Source: Heterorhizobium halophytocola (GTDB lineage: Bacteria; Pseudomonadota; Alphaproteobacteria; Rhizobiales; Rhizobiaceae). Taken from it: a stretch of 64,000 nt of DNA. Below the pieces are notes generated by a model, which searched no databases, had not been told where the DNA came from, and saw only the letters and a list, made by a program, of their open reading frames with translations. Both the position numbers and the translations under genes were made by a program. The stretch spans positions 124,001-188,000 of the forward strand of contig NZ_JAGGJU010000002.1 of assembly GCF_017873095.1 (NCBI RefSeq). Direction: 5' to 3'. Positions 9,054-17,168 of the stretch are shown piece after piece (position 1 is the stretch's first letter; each line of letters opens with the position of its first letter).

Positions 9054-9851
9054 ATGGACGAGATCCAAACCGCAACCGATGCCAAGATGCCGCGCTTCAT
9101 GCTCGAGATGATCGATCTGCGCAAATCCTGGGGCGACAAGACCGTGCTGAAGGGCATCGACCTGCGCGTTCCTCCCGGGCAGGTCGTCTCGCTGATCGGC
9201 GCCTCCGGCTCGGGCAAGTCGACACTGCTGCGCTGCGTCAACTATCTGGAGACACCCGATGCGGGGTCCGCCATCCTGATCAACGGCGAGATGATCGGCG
9301 GACCCGACCCGTCGCATGTATCGGCAAGGCTGCTGCGCAAGCAGCGCGCGCAGGTCGGCATGGTGTTCCAGCATTTCAATCTCTTCCCCAACATGACCGC
9401 GCTGCAGAATGTCTGCGAAGGGCCGCTTGCCCACAACCGCGGCACCAAGGCGGAAATCCGCGATCTTGCCATGGGACTATTGGAGCGCGTCGGCCTTGCC
9501 GAGCGCGCCTCCCACTATCCGAGCCAGCTCTCCGGCGGCCAGCAGCAACGCGTGGCGATCGCCCGTTCGCTGGCGATGAAGCCGAAGCTGATGCTGTTCG
9601 ACGAAGTCACCTCCGCACTCGACCCGGAACTGGTCGACGATGTGTTGAAGGTCATGCGCGAACTCGCGGAGGACGGCATGACCATGCTGGTCGTCACCCA
9701 CGAGATGGCCTTTGCTGAGGATGTCGGCGACCGCGTGATCTTCATGGCCGACGGAAAGATCCTGGAGGACGGAACGCCGGCCGACGTCATCCGCAATCCG
9801 CAGCACGAGCGCACCCGCGCCTTTCTCAGCCGCGCCGTTCGCAATCGCTAG
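9054..9851 (+). CDS. Amino-acid ABC transporter ATP-binding protein (HisP/GlnQ type)
   Basis: A 265-residue ATPase. Walker A is GASGSGKST (residues 49-57), the signature is LSGGQQQR, Walker B is [14 protein letters not shown] and the switch His is in VVTHEM. The ATG at 9054 gives a 20-residue leader before the ATPase fold; a second ATG at 9087 is possible. It is the only amino-acid-type ATPase in the region, so it may also power the second permease pair at 15695-17079, which lacks one. Confidence 0.92.
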   Translation: MDEIQTATDAKMPRFMLEMIDLRKSWGDKTVLKGIDLRVPPGQVVSLIGASGSGKSTLLRCVNYLETPDAGSAILINGEMIGGPDPSHVSARLLRKQRAQVGMVFQHFNLFPNMTALQNVCEGPLAHNRGTKAEIRDLAMGLLERVGLAERASHYPSQLSGGQQQRVAIARSLAMKPKLMLFDEVTSALDPELVDDVLKVMRELAEDGMTMLVVTHEMAFAEDVGDRVIFMADGKILEDGTPADVIRNPQHERTRAFLSRAVRNR

Positions 9852-9862
9852 GAACGAATTCC

Positions 9863-11167
9863 ATGGTCTCCGAAACCTTCGGCGCATCCCTCTGGTCCGC
9901 CATCACCGCACCCGCCACCCCTTATCCGCAACTGGCCGAAGACTGCGAGGTCGATATCATCGTCGTCGGCGCCGGCTATCTCGGCATGAACACCGCCTAT
10001 CAGCTGGCTGTCTCCGGGCTGAAGGTTGCGCTCATCGAGGCGACAGAGCCGGGCTTCGGCGCCTCCGGCCGCAATACCGGCTTTGTCGTGCCGACGCTGA
10101 AGAAGGCATTGTCGCCCTCCAGTGTGGTGGCAAGGTTCGGGGAGAAGCGCGGCGAAGCCTTCAATGCCATGATCGGCGGATCCGGCACGCACCTGTTCTC
10201 GCTGATGCGGGAAAACCGGATGGACTGCGCCGCAGAGCAGACCGGCTGGATGCAGCCCGCACATTCGCGCAGCGCTCTTGCCGGCTGTGCCGCCCAGGTG
10301 GCCGATTGGCAGCAGCGCGGCTTTTCCGCCGAACTGCTCGACGGCGCGGAAACCGAACGCCGCACCGGCATGAAGGGCTATCACGGTGCCATGCTGCTTT
10401 CGACCGGCGGGCAGATCAATCCGCTGGCCTATGCGCGGGAGCTGGCCCGCGCCTGCGTCGCCAGGGGCGTCAGGCTCTTCGCCCGCTCGCCGGTCACCGA
10501 TATTGTCGCCGACGGCAGCCGCTGGATCGTCAAGTCCGCCAACGGCCAGATACGCGGCGGCCAGGTGGTCCTCACCACCAATGCCATGGTCGGCAAGCTC
10601 TGCCCCAAGGTCGATGCCGCGATCATTCCGACACGCAGCTTCCAGATCGCCACCCAGCGTTTCGGCGAGGACATGCAGCAGCGCATTCTTTCGGCCCGGT
10701 CGCCGATCGCCGACAGCCGCCGGCATCTCTTCGCCGCCCGCTGGTCACCCGACGGTCGCATTGTCGGCGGCGGCCTGGTCTATCCCGGTCCCTTCCGAAT
10801 GGCGCGCACCCGCAAGCGTTTCGAGAAGCGCTTCCAGCAGTTCCTGCCCGAACTCGGCTCCGTCAGGGCAGAATATGTCTGGACTGGAACGGTCGCCGTC
10901 ACGCTCGACGCCCTGCCGCGGCTGTTCACCCTCGCACCCGGCCTCTGGGCGCCGATCGGCTGCAATGGCCGCGGTGTCGCCCTGACAGCTGCCTTCGGTC
11001 GTGAACTTGCGAACTTCCTTGCCGGCAAGGTCAGTGCGGATGATTTCGTCGTACCGATAACGGCACCGGATCCGATCCCGCTGCGCAGCTTTGCAACGCT
11101 CGGTCCCTATTTCTGGCTCCCCTACAGCGAAATGAAGGATCGGCAGGAAACGGAAATCCCGGCCTGA
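9863..11167 (+). CDS. FAD-dependent amine/amino-acid oxidoreductase (DAO family, PuuB-like)
   Basis: A 434-residue flavoprotein of the D-amino-acid-oxidase (DAO) superfamily, closest in layout to gamma-glutamylputrescine oxidases. The FAD dinucleotide motif VVGAGYLGMNTAYQL lies near residue 35, after a short N-terminal extension, followed by the GASGRNTGF segment typical of this group. The C-terminal WAPIGCNGRGVALTAAFGREL is the usual FAD-binding end. It probably oxidises a secondary or primary amine formed in the pathway. It lies 11 bp after the transporter ATPase and ends just before a strong terminator, so it is the last gene of the transporter operon. Confidence 0.85.
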   Translation: MVSETFGASLWSAITAPATPYPQLAEDCEVDIIVVGAGYLGMNTAYQLAVSGLKVALIEATEPGFGASGRNTGFVVPTLKKALSPSSVVARFGEKRGEAFNAMIGGSGTHLFSLMRENRMDCAAEQTGWMQPAHSRSALAGCAAQVADWQQRGFSAELLDGAETERRTGMKGYHGAMLLSTGGQINPLAYARELARACVARGVRLFARSPVTDIVADGSRWIVKSANGQIRGGQVVLTTNAMVGKLCPKVDAAIIPTRSFQIATQRFGEDMQQRILSARSPIADSRRHLFAARWSPDGRIVGGGLVYPGPFRMARTRKRFEKRFQQFLPELGSVRAEYVWTGTVAVTLDALPRLFTLAPGLWAPIGCNGRGVALTAAFGRELANFLAGKVSADDFVVPITAPDPIPLRSFATLGPYFWLPYSEMKDRQETEIPA

Positions 11168-11211
11168 TCATCTGTTTACCCCCCCGGGCGAAGGATCGCC
11201 CCACCTTGAAC

Positions 11212-11239
11212 CTCCGGCACGCAATTGCCGGAGTTTTTT
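11212..11239 (+). terminator. Rho-independent terminator after the transporter/oxidase operon
   Basis: A perfect 7-bp stem, CTCCGGC with GCCGGAG, with an 8-base loop and a run of six T. It stops plus-strand transcription from the 6825-11167 operon. The T-run touches the stop codon of the opposing GMC gene at 11239. Confidence 0.85.
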
Positions 11240-12804
11240 CATGCGTCCGCGATGATGAAATCGCTCGCACGCTGCGCGATCATCATCGTCGGGAAATGCA
11301 GGGCGGCATTGGGGATTACCGGCATGACGGAGGCATCGGCAATGCGAAGCCCTGAAAGGCCGCGCAGGCGAAGCTTCGGATCGGTGACGGCCTGCGCGTC
11401 GCGGCCCATCCTTGCGGTGCCGGCCATGTGATAGGCGGTGCCGATGGCGCACGTGATCTCGCCGGCATCGACGGTCTTGAAAACGCCGGGATCGGCGATG
11501 TGGGGGCGGAAGGCCGGGCGGGACAGGATATCCTGCACCCGCGCGACGGCACTGACCATGAAGGCTCTATCGCGCGGATCGGAGAGCGCGCCGGTGTCCA
11601 CCGCGAGGCGCCCGGACGCCTGGATCGTCACCCGCCCGCGCGAAAACGGGCTACCTTGCTGGACTGCGATGGATACACCATGGCGGCGCGGGACCAAGGG
11701 AGGCTTGCCGGGCGCGGACAGCGGAAACAGGGCGGGCGAGAGGACAAGCTGAGCGTCCGCGACCGCCTCATCGTCTCCCGCCGGGAAATAGCCGGCGACC
11801 TGGAAAAGCCCCTGTGCCAGCGGGCCATCCCGCCGGCCGAGCCAGCGCAATCCGGCCGCCACGGCGCGGTTCGGACGCAGGAGGCCCCTCAGGCTTCCGC
11901 CATGCGTCGGCACCCGCATCAGATAGGAGGGATGGTTTTGCAGATTGCCTCCGAGCTCGGGATGGTCGAGTTCTGGCGTGATGCCGGCAGAGCCGAGCAT
12001 GGCGGCGGGACCGATCCCGCTTCGCATCAGGATGCCGGTCGTGCCAATCGCACCGGCACAGAGGACGCATTCGCGGGTGATTTCGATGCGCTCTTCCTGA
12101 CCCCGATAGCGCAGCAAGAGCGCGGCCACGCGACCGCTCACGACATCGAGACGCTCGACTGATCGGCCCGCGAGGATCGTCAGATTGGCGGGACATTCCG
12201 GCAGGAAGGCGCGGCTCGCCGAATGGCGACGGCCGCCCTTTATATTGACATCGGTGAAGCCGAAGCGCGCGCCGCCGGCACCGTTCAGGTCATCGACAAG
12301 CGGAAAGCCCGCCTCGCCGGCGGCTGCGAGGAAGGCGTGGGGCAGGGGACCATAGGGCTCGATCGGCCGCACCGCCATCGGTCCGTCGCCGCCATGCAGC
12401 GGAGACGGACCACGGGTCGAATGTTCGAGACGGCGAAAAGCATCGAGACAGGCCTCGAACGACCATTCAGGTCCGGCCGCGTCCGCCCAAGACAGGTAAT
12501 CGCGGGTCTCGCCGCGGCTCACCACCATGCCGTTGATTTCGGAGGAGCCGCCGAAGATCCGGCCCTGATAGAGCAGCGTGTCGCGGCCCGCATGCCGCGC
12601 GGGATGCCGCCAGTTGACCCCGCGGGCGAAGGGCGCGTAGCCGGAAAGCAGCGGTATGGCATTCAGAAGGCCGGGTCTCTTCGACCCGGCCTCGATCAGC
12701 AGGATCCGCGCCTCGGGAAGGGCGTGGGCAAGGCGGGCCGCGATCAGACAGCCGGCCGCCCCTGCCCCGACAATGGCGAAATCGGCAACGGCCCTGCCGG
12801 TCAC
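11239..12804 (-). CDS. GMC-family FAD oxidoreductase (choline/alcohol dehydrogenase-like)
   Basis: A 521-residue glucose-methanol-choline oxidoreductase. The ADP-binding motif FAIVGAGAAGCLIAARL is near the N-terminus, GGSSEINGM is the GMC signature 1 and GAIGTTGILMRSGIGP is signature 2. The C-terminal end has the expected catalytic His in GTAYHMAGTARMG and the RIADASVMP segment. Such enzymes oxidise an alcohol to an aldehyde or ketone. It starts 7 bp after the binding-protein gene on the same strand, so they probably share a message from operator site 5. No signal peptide is seen. The substrate is unknown. Confidence 0.88.
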   Translation of the reverse strand: MTGRAVADFAIVGAGAAGCLIAARLAHALPEARILLIEAGSKRPGLLNAIPLLSGYAPFARGVNWRHPARHAGRDTLLYQGRIFGGSSEINGMVVSRGETRDYLSWADAAGPEWSFEACLDAFRRLEHSTRGPSPLHGGDGPMAVRPIEPYGPLPHAFLAAAGEAGFPLVDDLNGAGGARFGFTDVNIKGGRRHSASRAFLPECPANLTILAGRSVERLDVVSGRVAALLLRYRGQEERIEITRECVLCAGAIGTTGILMRSGIGPAAMLGSAGITPELDHPELGGNLQNHPSYLMRVPTHGGSLRGLLRPNRAVAAGLRWLGRRDGPLAQGLFQVAGYFPAGDDEAVADAQLVLSPALFPLSAPGKPPLVPRRHGVSIAVQQGSPFSRGRVTIQASGRLAVDTGALSDPRDRAFMVSAVARVQDILSRPAFRPHIADPGVFKTVDAGEITCAIGTAYHMAGTARMGRDAQAVTDPKLRLRGLSGLRIADASVMPVIPNAALHFPTMMIAQRASDFIIADA

Positions 12805-12811
12805 TTGCCGG

Positions 12812-13627
12812 TCACTTGCCGATGCTGTCGAGCGGAAGCGGCTTGCCGACCCACTTCTTGGTGATCGCCTCGAGCGAGCCGTCCTTCTTGTAGCCTTCGA
12901 TCAGCGCGTCGATCTTCTCGGCGAGCGGCTTGTTGCCCGGCTGGATGACGAGTGCGTTGCCGCCGACGTCCAGCGATGTGCTGAGCATGGCGAGCGGACG
13001 ATCGGTGGACTGGATCAGATAGGCCGGGGTGATGTAATTGCCGACCAGCGCGTCGATCCGCTTGTTCTGCAGGTCGAGCAGCAATTCCGTCCAGCCGGGA
13101 TATTCGCGCGGCGTGCCGATGCAGTCGTCGCCGAACTTCTTGGCGAGAGCCTTGATCTGGGTCGCGCCCTTGACGATGCCGAGCTGCTTGCCGCAGAGAT
13201 CCTTCCAGTCCTTGATGTCGGTGGTGTCCTTGTGCATCGCGGCTCCGGTGCCGTTGGCGACATAGGCCTGGGTGACGAAGAAGTCGGCCGAAGCCACGCG
13301 CTCGGGTGTGCGGGCAACCGAGGAGGCAACCATGTCGAAACGGTTGGACTGCACGCCGGCGAGCATGCCCGACCAGTCGAGAACCACGAATTCCGGTTCG
13401 AGGCCGAGGTCCTTGGCAATTTTCTTGGCAAGATCGATGTCGAGGCCGGTCAGTTCGGCATTTTCGTCATACATGGTGGACGGCGGCGACGAACCGGTGG
13501 TGCCGATCGTCAGCTTGCCGGAGGTGACGAGATTGTCCGCAAGCCCTTCGGCATGGGTCGCGGGAGCCGCGGCGGCAAACAGGCTGGCTGCGACAGCAGC
13601 ACAGGCGAGCGAAAACGTGAAGCGCAT
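12812..13627 (-). CDS. Amino-acid ABC transporter substrate-binding protein, second set
   Basis: A 271-residue family-3 solute-binding protein. The first 27 residues form a signal peptide (cleavage probably after ATHA). The mature part contains LTIGTTGSSPPSTMYDENAE and DIDLAKKIAKDLG in the positions typical of the family. GAGGG lies a few bases before the ATG. It is divergent from the enolase gene across a 110-bp space that contains operator site 5. It probably works with the permeases at 15695-17079. Confidence 0.9.
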   Translation of the reverse strand: MRFTFSLACAAVAASLFAAAAPATHAEGLADNLVTSGKLTIGTTGSSPPSTMYDENAELTGLDIDLAKKIAKDLGLEPEFVVLDWSGMLAGVQSNRFDMVASSVARTPERVASADFFVTQAYVANGTGAAMHKDTTDIKDWKDLCGKQLGIVKGATQIKALAKKFGDDCIGTPREYPGWTELLLDLQNKRIDALVGNYITPAYLIQSTDRPLAMLSTSLDVGGNALVIQPGNKPLAEKIDALIEGYKKDGSLEAITKKWVGKPLPLDSIGK

Positions 13628-13699
13628 GAATTTCCCTCTTTCGGTTATACTGGCTTTGAACGATTGCCAGCTTGACGCACGCGACAGGATATCTGATTA

Positions 13700-13719
13700 G
13701 ATATGTCAGCTGATATATC
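13700..13719. promoter_or_regulatory. GntR-type operator, site 5 (best palindrome)
   Basis: GATATGTCAGCTGATATATC, symmetrical at 9 of 10 positions and the best example in the set. It sits in the divergent promoter between the second binding-protein gene and the enolase gene, and could control both. Confidence 0.75.
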
Positions 13720-13738
13720 ATCGAGCACATCTAACTCT

Positions 13739-14890
13739 ATGTCCGTCACAATCCGATCTGCAAGCGTTTTTCGCATCCGCATTCCACTTTCTGCGCCCTA
13801 TCTGATCTCGCGTGGTGCACTGCACGCGTTCGACAATATCGTTGTCAGACTGGAAACCGATGACGGCATTTCAGGCTATGGCGAGGCGGTGCCGGTGTCC
13901 CTGACCGAGGACCCCGCGGATTTCGAGACACTGCTGCGCGATCATCTGGTGCCGATGGTGGTCGGGCAATCCCTCGATCTTGGCAACGATGCCTTTGCGA
14001 CGATCGAAGCGCTGGTCGATCAGCTGCTGCCGGTCGCCGGCAAGGATGCCGCCACCGTGACGGCCATCGACCAGGCCCTGTTCGACATTGCCGGCCATGC
14101 CGCCGGCCGCTCCGTCGGCACCCTGCTGGGAGCCGACGATACGCGCCGGACGCTGATCGACTACACCATGGGCGCCTTGCCGGTCGGCGAGACCGCGCCC
14201 CGCGCCCTGGCGATGATCGACAATGGCTATGCCGGTGTCGTGGTGAAGATTACCTGCAAGGACTTCGAGGAAGATCTGGCCCGCGTGCGCACCGTGTGCG
14301 ATGCGCTGTCCGGTCATGCGCGGCGCCCGAGCATCCGGGTCGATGCCAATGGCGGCTTCGACGTCGACAATGCCCGCCGTTTCCTCGATGGGCTGCGGGG
14401 ACTGCCGATCGCATTCGTCGAGCAGCCGGTTGCAGCCGGAGACCTCAAGGGCATGCGCGCCTGTCGCGAGTGCGGCATTGCGATCGCCGCCGATGAATCA
14501 CTCAAGCTGCCGTCGGATGCTGTAGCTCTGGTGGCGGAAGGCGCCTGCGACGTGCTGAACGTCAAGGTGACCAAGGCCGGCGGCATCGTCCAGTCGATGC
14601 GGGTGGCAAGGATCGCTGAGGCCGCCGGGCTGCCGTTGGTGATCGGTGGCGGCCTGACCTACGGCATTTCACGTTTTGCCAGCCAGCATATAGCCGCCGC
14701 GACGACGGCAACGGCCGGCATCTGCCACCAGGGCCCGGGACCGGCAAGCCAGGCGCTGACCGGCGACATCACCACGCCGCGCCTGACGCCGAGGGATATT
14801 GCAGAGACCGGCGGCTATGTCGTGGCGCCTAAAGTGCCCGGCCTCGGTTTTGCGATCGACGCGACGGCGCTGGACGACTTCAGAGTTTAG
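13739..14890 (+). CDS. Mandelate racemase/muconate lactonizing (enolase superfamily) enzyme
   Basis: A 383-residue enolase-superfamily enzyme, closest in length and layout to muconate cycloisomerase, dipeptide epimerase and betaine/proline epimerase groups. The three metal ligands are in place (D of RVDANGG, E of FVEQP, D of AADES), as is the far lysine in NVKVTKAGG. The usual K-x-K before the first ligand reads K-I-T, so the second lysine, normally an acid/base, is missing unless the nearby lysine two residues on takes its role. I start at ATG 13739 because ATG 13703 lies inside the operator; neither has a good ribosome site. It probably epimerises or cycloisomerises a carboxylate of the pathway and precedes an AroM-like gene by 11 bp. 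Confidence 0.85.
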   Translation: MSVTIRSASVFRIRIPLSAPYLISRGALHAFDNIVVRLETDDGISGYGEAVPVSLTEDPADFETLLRDHLVPMVVGQSLDLGNDAFATIEALVDQLLPVAGKDAATVTAIDQALFDIAGHAAGRSVGTLLGADDTRRTLIDYTMGALPVGETAPRALAMIDNGYAGVVVKITCKDFEEDLARVRTVCDALSGHARRPSIRVDANGGFDVDNARRFLDGLRGLPIAFVEQPVAAGDLKGMRACRECGIAIAADESLKLPSDAVALVAEGACDVLNVKVTKAGGIVQSMRVARIAEAAGLPLVIGGGLTYGISRFASQHIAAATTATAGICHQGPGPASQALTGDITTPRLTPRDIAETGGYVVAPKVPGLGFAIDATALDDFRV

Positions 14891-14901
14891 GAGATAACCC
14901 C

Positions 14902-15675
14902 GTGAAGCTTGGACTGATCACAACCGGCCAGGGGCCGCGCATCGCCTACGAGCACTATTTCTCCGGGATCGGGCGCGCGCTCGGTCTCAAATGCGAGGTC
15001 GAAAGCCGGCATATCCTCGATCCGCTGACCTGGGACGAGATCAGGGAGCATCTTGCCGCCGAGGGCCGGCCGGTGCTGGGCGCGCATGTGCATGTGCCGG
15101 GCGCCACCGGCAACCGCCTCGGCGAGGGCTGGGACCATGTCTATGTCGATCTCGAATGGGCCTATGGCTATTTCCAGCGGGCGATCGACGAACTGGAGGC
15201 GGCCGGGGCCGGCTCTATTGTGCTTTGCTGCGGCACCGAGTTTGCCGCCGACCAGTTTCGCGCCGGCGTGCCGCTGATTGCCCCCTGCGCCTCCGTGATG
15301 CAGGTCGTGGCCCGTGCCGCAGCCTCGCGCGAAAAATTGCGGCTGGGCCTGATGAGCTCGATCGGCCATGCGGCCCAGGACGTCGCGCTCTGGCAGCAGC
15401 AGCCTTTCGCCGATCGGCTGGAGGTCGTCTACGAAGGCTTCGAGGGCAATCTGATGCCGGCTGCCGAACGACTGGCAAAGACCCGCCATGACCTGGTGGT
15501 GGTCTGGAGCTTCGGCCTCGGCACGGCCGAAAGCGATATCGACAGGATGCCGGAAGCGCTGGAAAACCTCTTCGGCTGTCCCGTGATCATGCCGCACCGG
15601 CTGGCCGCGCTGACGGCACTCGCCGTGCTTCCCGCAGGCTTCGACGACAAGGCGATGGCGCTGCCCCGCGCCTGA
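14902..15675 (+). CDS. AroM-family protein
   Basis: A 257-residue protein of the AroM group, related to Asp/Glu racemases. The start LGLITTGQGPR is characteristic, and two cysteines sit in racemase-like positions (IVLCCGTEF and LIAPCASVM). The function of AroM is not established; relatives are often found with amidohydrolases and cyclic-amide pathways. It is co-directional with the enolase gene, 11 bp apart, so the two probably act together. It may be a second racemase or a decarboxylase-like enzyme. Confidence 0.8.
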   Translation: MKLGLITTGQGPRIAYEHYFSGIGRALGLKCEVESRHILDPLTWDEIREHLAAEGRPVLGAHVHVPGATGNRLGEGWDHVYVDLEWAYGYFQRAIDELEAAGAGSIVLCCGTEFAADQFRAGVPLIAPCASVMQVVARAAASREKLRLGLMSSIGHAAQDVALWQQQPFADRLEVVYEGFEGNLMPAAERLAKTRHDLVVVWSFGLGTAESDIDRMPEALENLFGCPVIMPHRLAALTALAVLPAGFDDKAMALPRA

Positions 15676-15694
15676 CCGCGACCGGGCGGGCGGC

Positions 15695-16399
15695 TCAGCC
15701 GCCTGCCGTGATCGCCTGCATCTTGGCGATCCGTTCGGCCCGCTGCGCCTTCCACTCCGGGCTGAAGCGCCGCTCGGCCACACCCTGCAGCCCGATCAGC
15801 AGGCTGTTGAGCGCAAGATAGACGACGGCAGCGAGCAGCAGGAATTCCACCGGGCGATAAGTCTCCGAAATCAGGCCGGAGATCGTCGCCATGAATTCCG
15901 GAACTGCGACGAGGCCGGCCAGCGACGTGCCCTTGAGGTTGAGTGTCAGGTTGGAGAACAGCGGCGGGATCGCAATCGGCAGCGCCTGCGGCAACACGAC
16001 CTTCCAGATCATCACGTTCCGTCTGAGGCCGAGCGCGCGGCAGGCCTCGATCTGTCCCTCCGGCACGGCGCGGAGACCGGCGGCGAGAAACTCGACATTG
16101 TAGCCCATCGCCGAGATCACCAGCGCAACAAGCGCCGAGAGCATCGGCGGCAGGTAGATGCCGAGCGCCGGCAGGCCGAAATAGGCAAAGAACAGCAGGA
16201 CCAGCGTCGGCACGGCCCGCATCAGCCAGGAAAAGCCGTTGACGCTCCAGCGCATCCAGGCCGGCCCGTATTCCCGGCCGAGCGCCAGCGGCAAGGCCAG
16301 AAGCGGCGCCAGCGTGCCGACCACCAGCATCAGCGCGATGGTCATCAGAATGCCGTGCAGCAAGGTCGCGGTATAGGCGGTGAAGAGAGAGAAATCCAT
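15695..16399 (-). CDS. Amino-acid ABC transporter permease, second set
   Basis: A 234-residue permease of the HisM/HisQ type; the EAA loop reads IEACRALGLRRNVMIWKVVL. The ATG at 16399 overlaps the stop of the previous permease by one base (TGATG), so the two are coupled. Five hydrophobic segments are visible, with a charged C-terminal tail (ERRFSPEWKAQRAERIAK). No ATPase gene follows; the ATPase at 9054 is the likely partner. Confidence 0.9.
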   Translation of the reverse strand: MDFSLFTAYTATLLHGILMTIALMLVVGTLAPLLALPLALGREYGPAWMRWSVNGFSWLMRAVPTLVLLFFAYFGLPALGIYLPPMLSALVALVISAMGYNVEFLAAGLRAVPEGQIEACRALGLRRNVMIWKVVLPQALPIAIPPLFSNLTLNLKGTSLAGLVAVPEFMATISGLISETYRPVEFLLLAAVVYLALNSLLIGLQGVAERRFSPEWKAQRAERIAKMQAITAGG

Positions 16400-17079
16400 C
16401 AGCGGGCTCCCGTGCGGCCGGGGATGACATAACGGCGGCGCACCGTATGTTCGAGCGCCATGATGATGCTGGAGAGCACGATATAGGAGATCATCGCGAT
16501 CAGCATGAGCTCGAAGGGTTTCTGCAGCACATCGATCAGCCGCTTGGCCATGCCCATGATCTCGACGACGGCGACGGCGGAGGCGACCGAGGTCCGCTTC
16601 AGCGAAGTGCAGGCAAAGGTGAGCAGCGGCGGCAGAGCGACCCGCATCACCTGCGGCAGGATCACATGCCGGTAGCTGTTCCATTTCGACAGGCCGAGCG
16701 CCCAGGCGGCTTCCGACTGGTGCCTGGAAACGGCGGTAAAGGCGCCGCGCAGGACCTCGAATTCATAGGCCGACGCGATCAGTGCAAGCCCGATCACCGC
16801 CGCCTGGACGGGAGAGAGCGAGATCCCGAGCTTCGGCAGGGCGAGAAAGCAGAACATCAGCACGACGAGTTCGGGAAGCCCGCGGAAGATCCAGGAGTAG
16901 AGCGCGGTCGCGCGCCTGAACAGAGGATTGCGGGCGGCATTGGCACTGACGGAGAACACCAGAGCGATCGCCAAGGACAGCAGTTGGGCGAGAACAAAGA
17001 CCTCGATCGTCAGCCAGATCGCGGGGAGGAAACGCGGGAAGAACCGGATGATCACGGCCCAGTCAAAATCATACCCCAA
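16399..17079 (-). CDS. Amino-acid ABC transporter permease, second set, first subunit
   Basis: A 226-residue permease, with the EAA loop SEAAWALGLSKWNSYRHVIL. I choose a TTG start at 17079: AGGAG lies 6 bases upstream and the product then begins MGYDFDWAVIIRFF, which is typical for the family. Longer versions would run through the operator at 17108. It heads a two-gene permease unit under operator site 6, divergent from the DadA-like gene. Confidence 0.85.
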   Translation of the reverse strand: MGYDFDWAVIIRFFPRFLPAIWLTIEVFVLAQLLSLAIALVFSVSANAARNPLFRRATALYSWIFRGLPELVVLMFCFLALPKLGISLSPVQAAVIGLALIASAYEFEVLRGAFTAVSRHQSEAAWALGLSKWNSYRHVILPQVMRVALPPLLTFACTSLKRTSVASAVAVVEIMGMAKRLIDVLQKPFELMLIAMISYIVLSSIIMALEHTVRRRYVIPGRTGAR

Positions 17080-17107
17080 GACATTCTCCTGTTTTCGGGC
17101 TTGCCTA

Positions 17108-17127
17108 GATATATCAATAGAAATATC
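17108..17127. promoter_or_regulatory. GntR-type operator, site 6
   Basis: GATATATCAATAGAAATATC, symmetrical at 8 of 10 positions, placed in the 90-bp divergent space between the permease pair and the DadA-like gene. It marks the last recognisable member of the set. Confidence 0.7.
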
Positions 17128-17168
17128 ACAGGTACAAGGCCCGAGATGAGCGGAAGACGGAAAAGTTA

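Noticed and set aside
13703..13738. Earlier ATG start for the enolase-superfamily gene
   Set aside because: It lies inside the best GntR-type palindrome; the ATG at 13739 gives a normal N-terminus.
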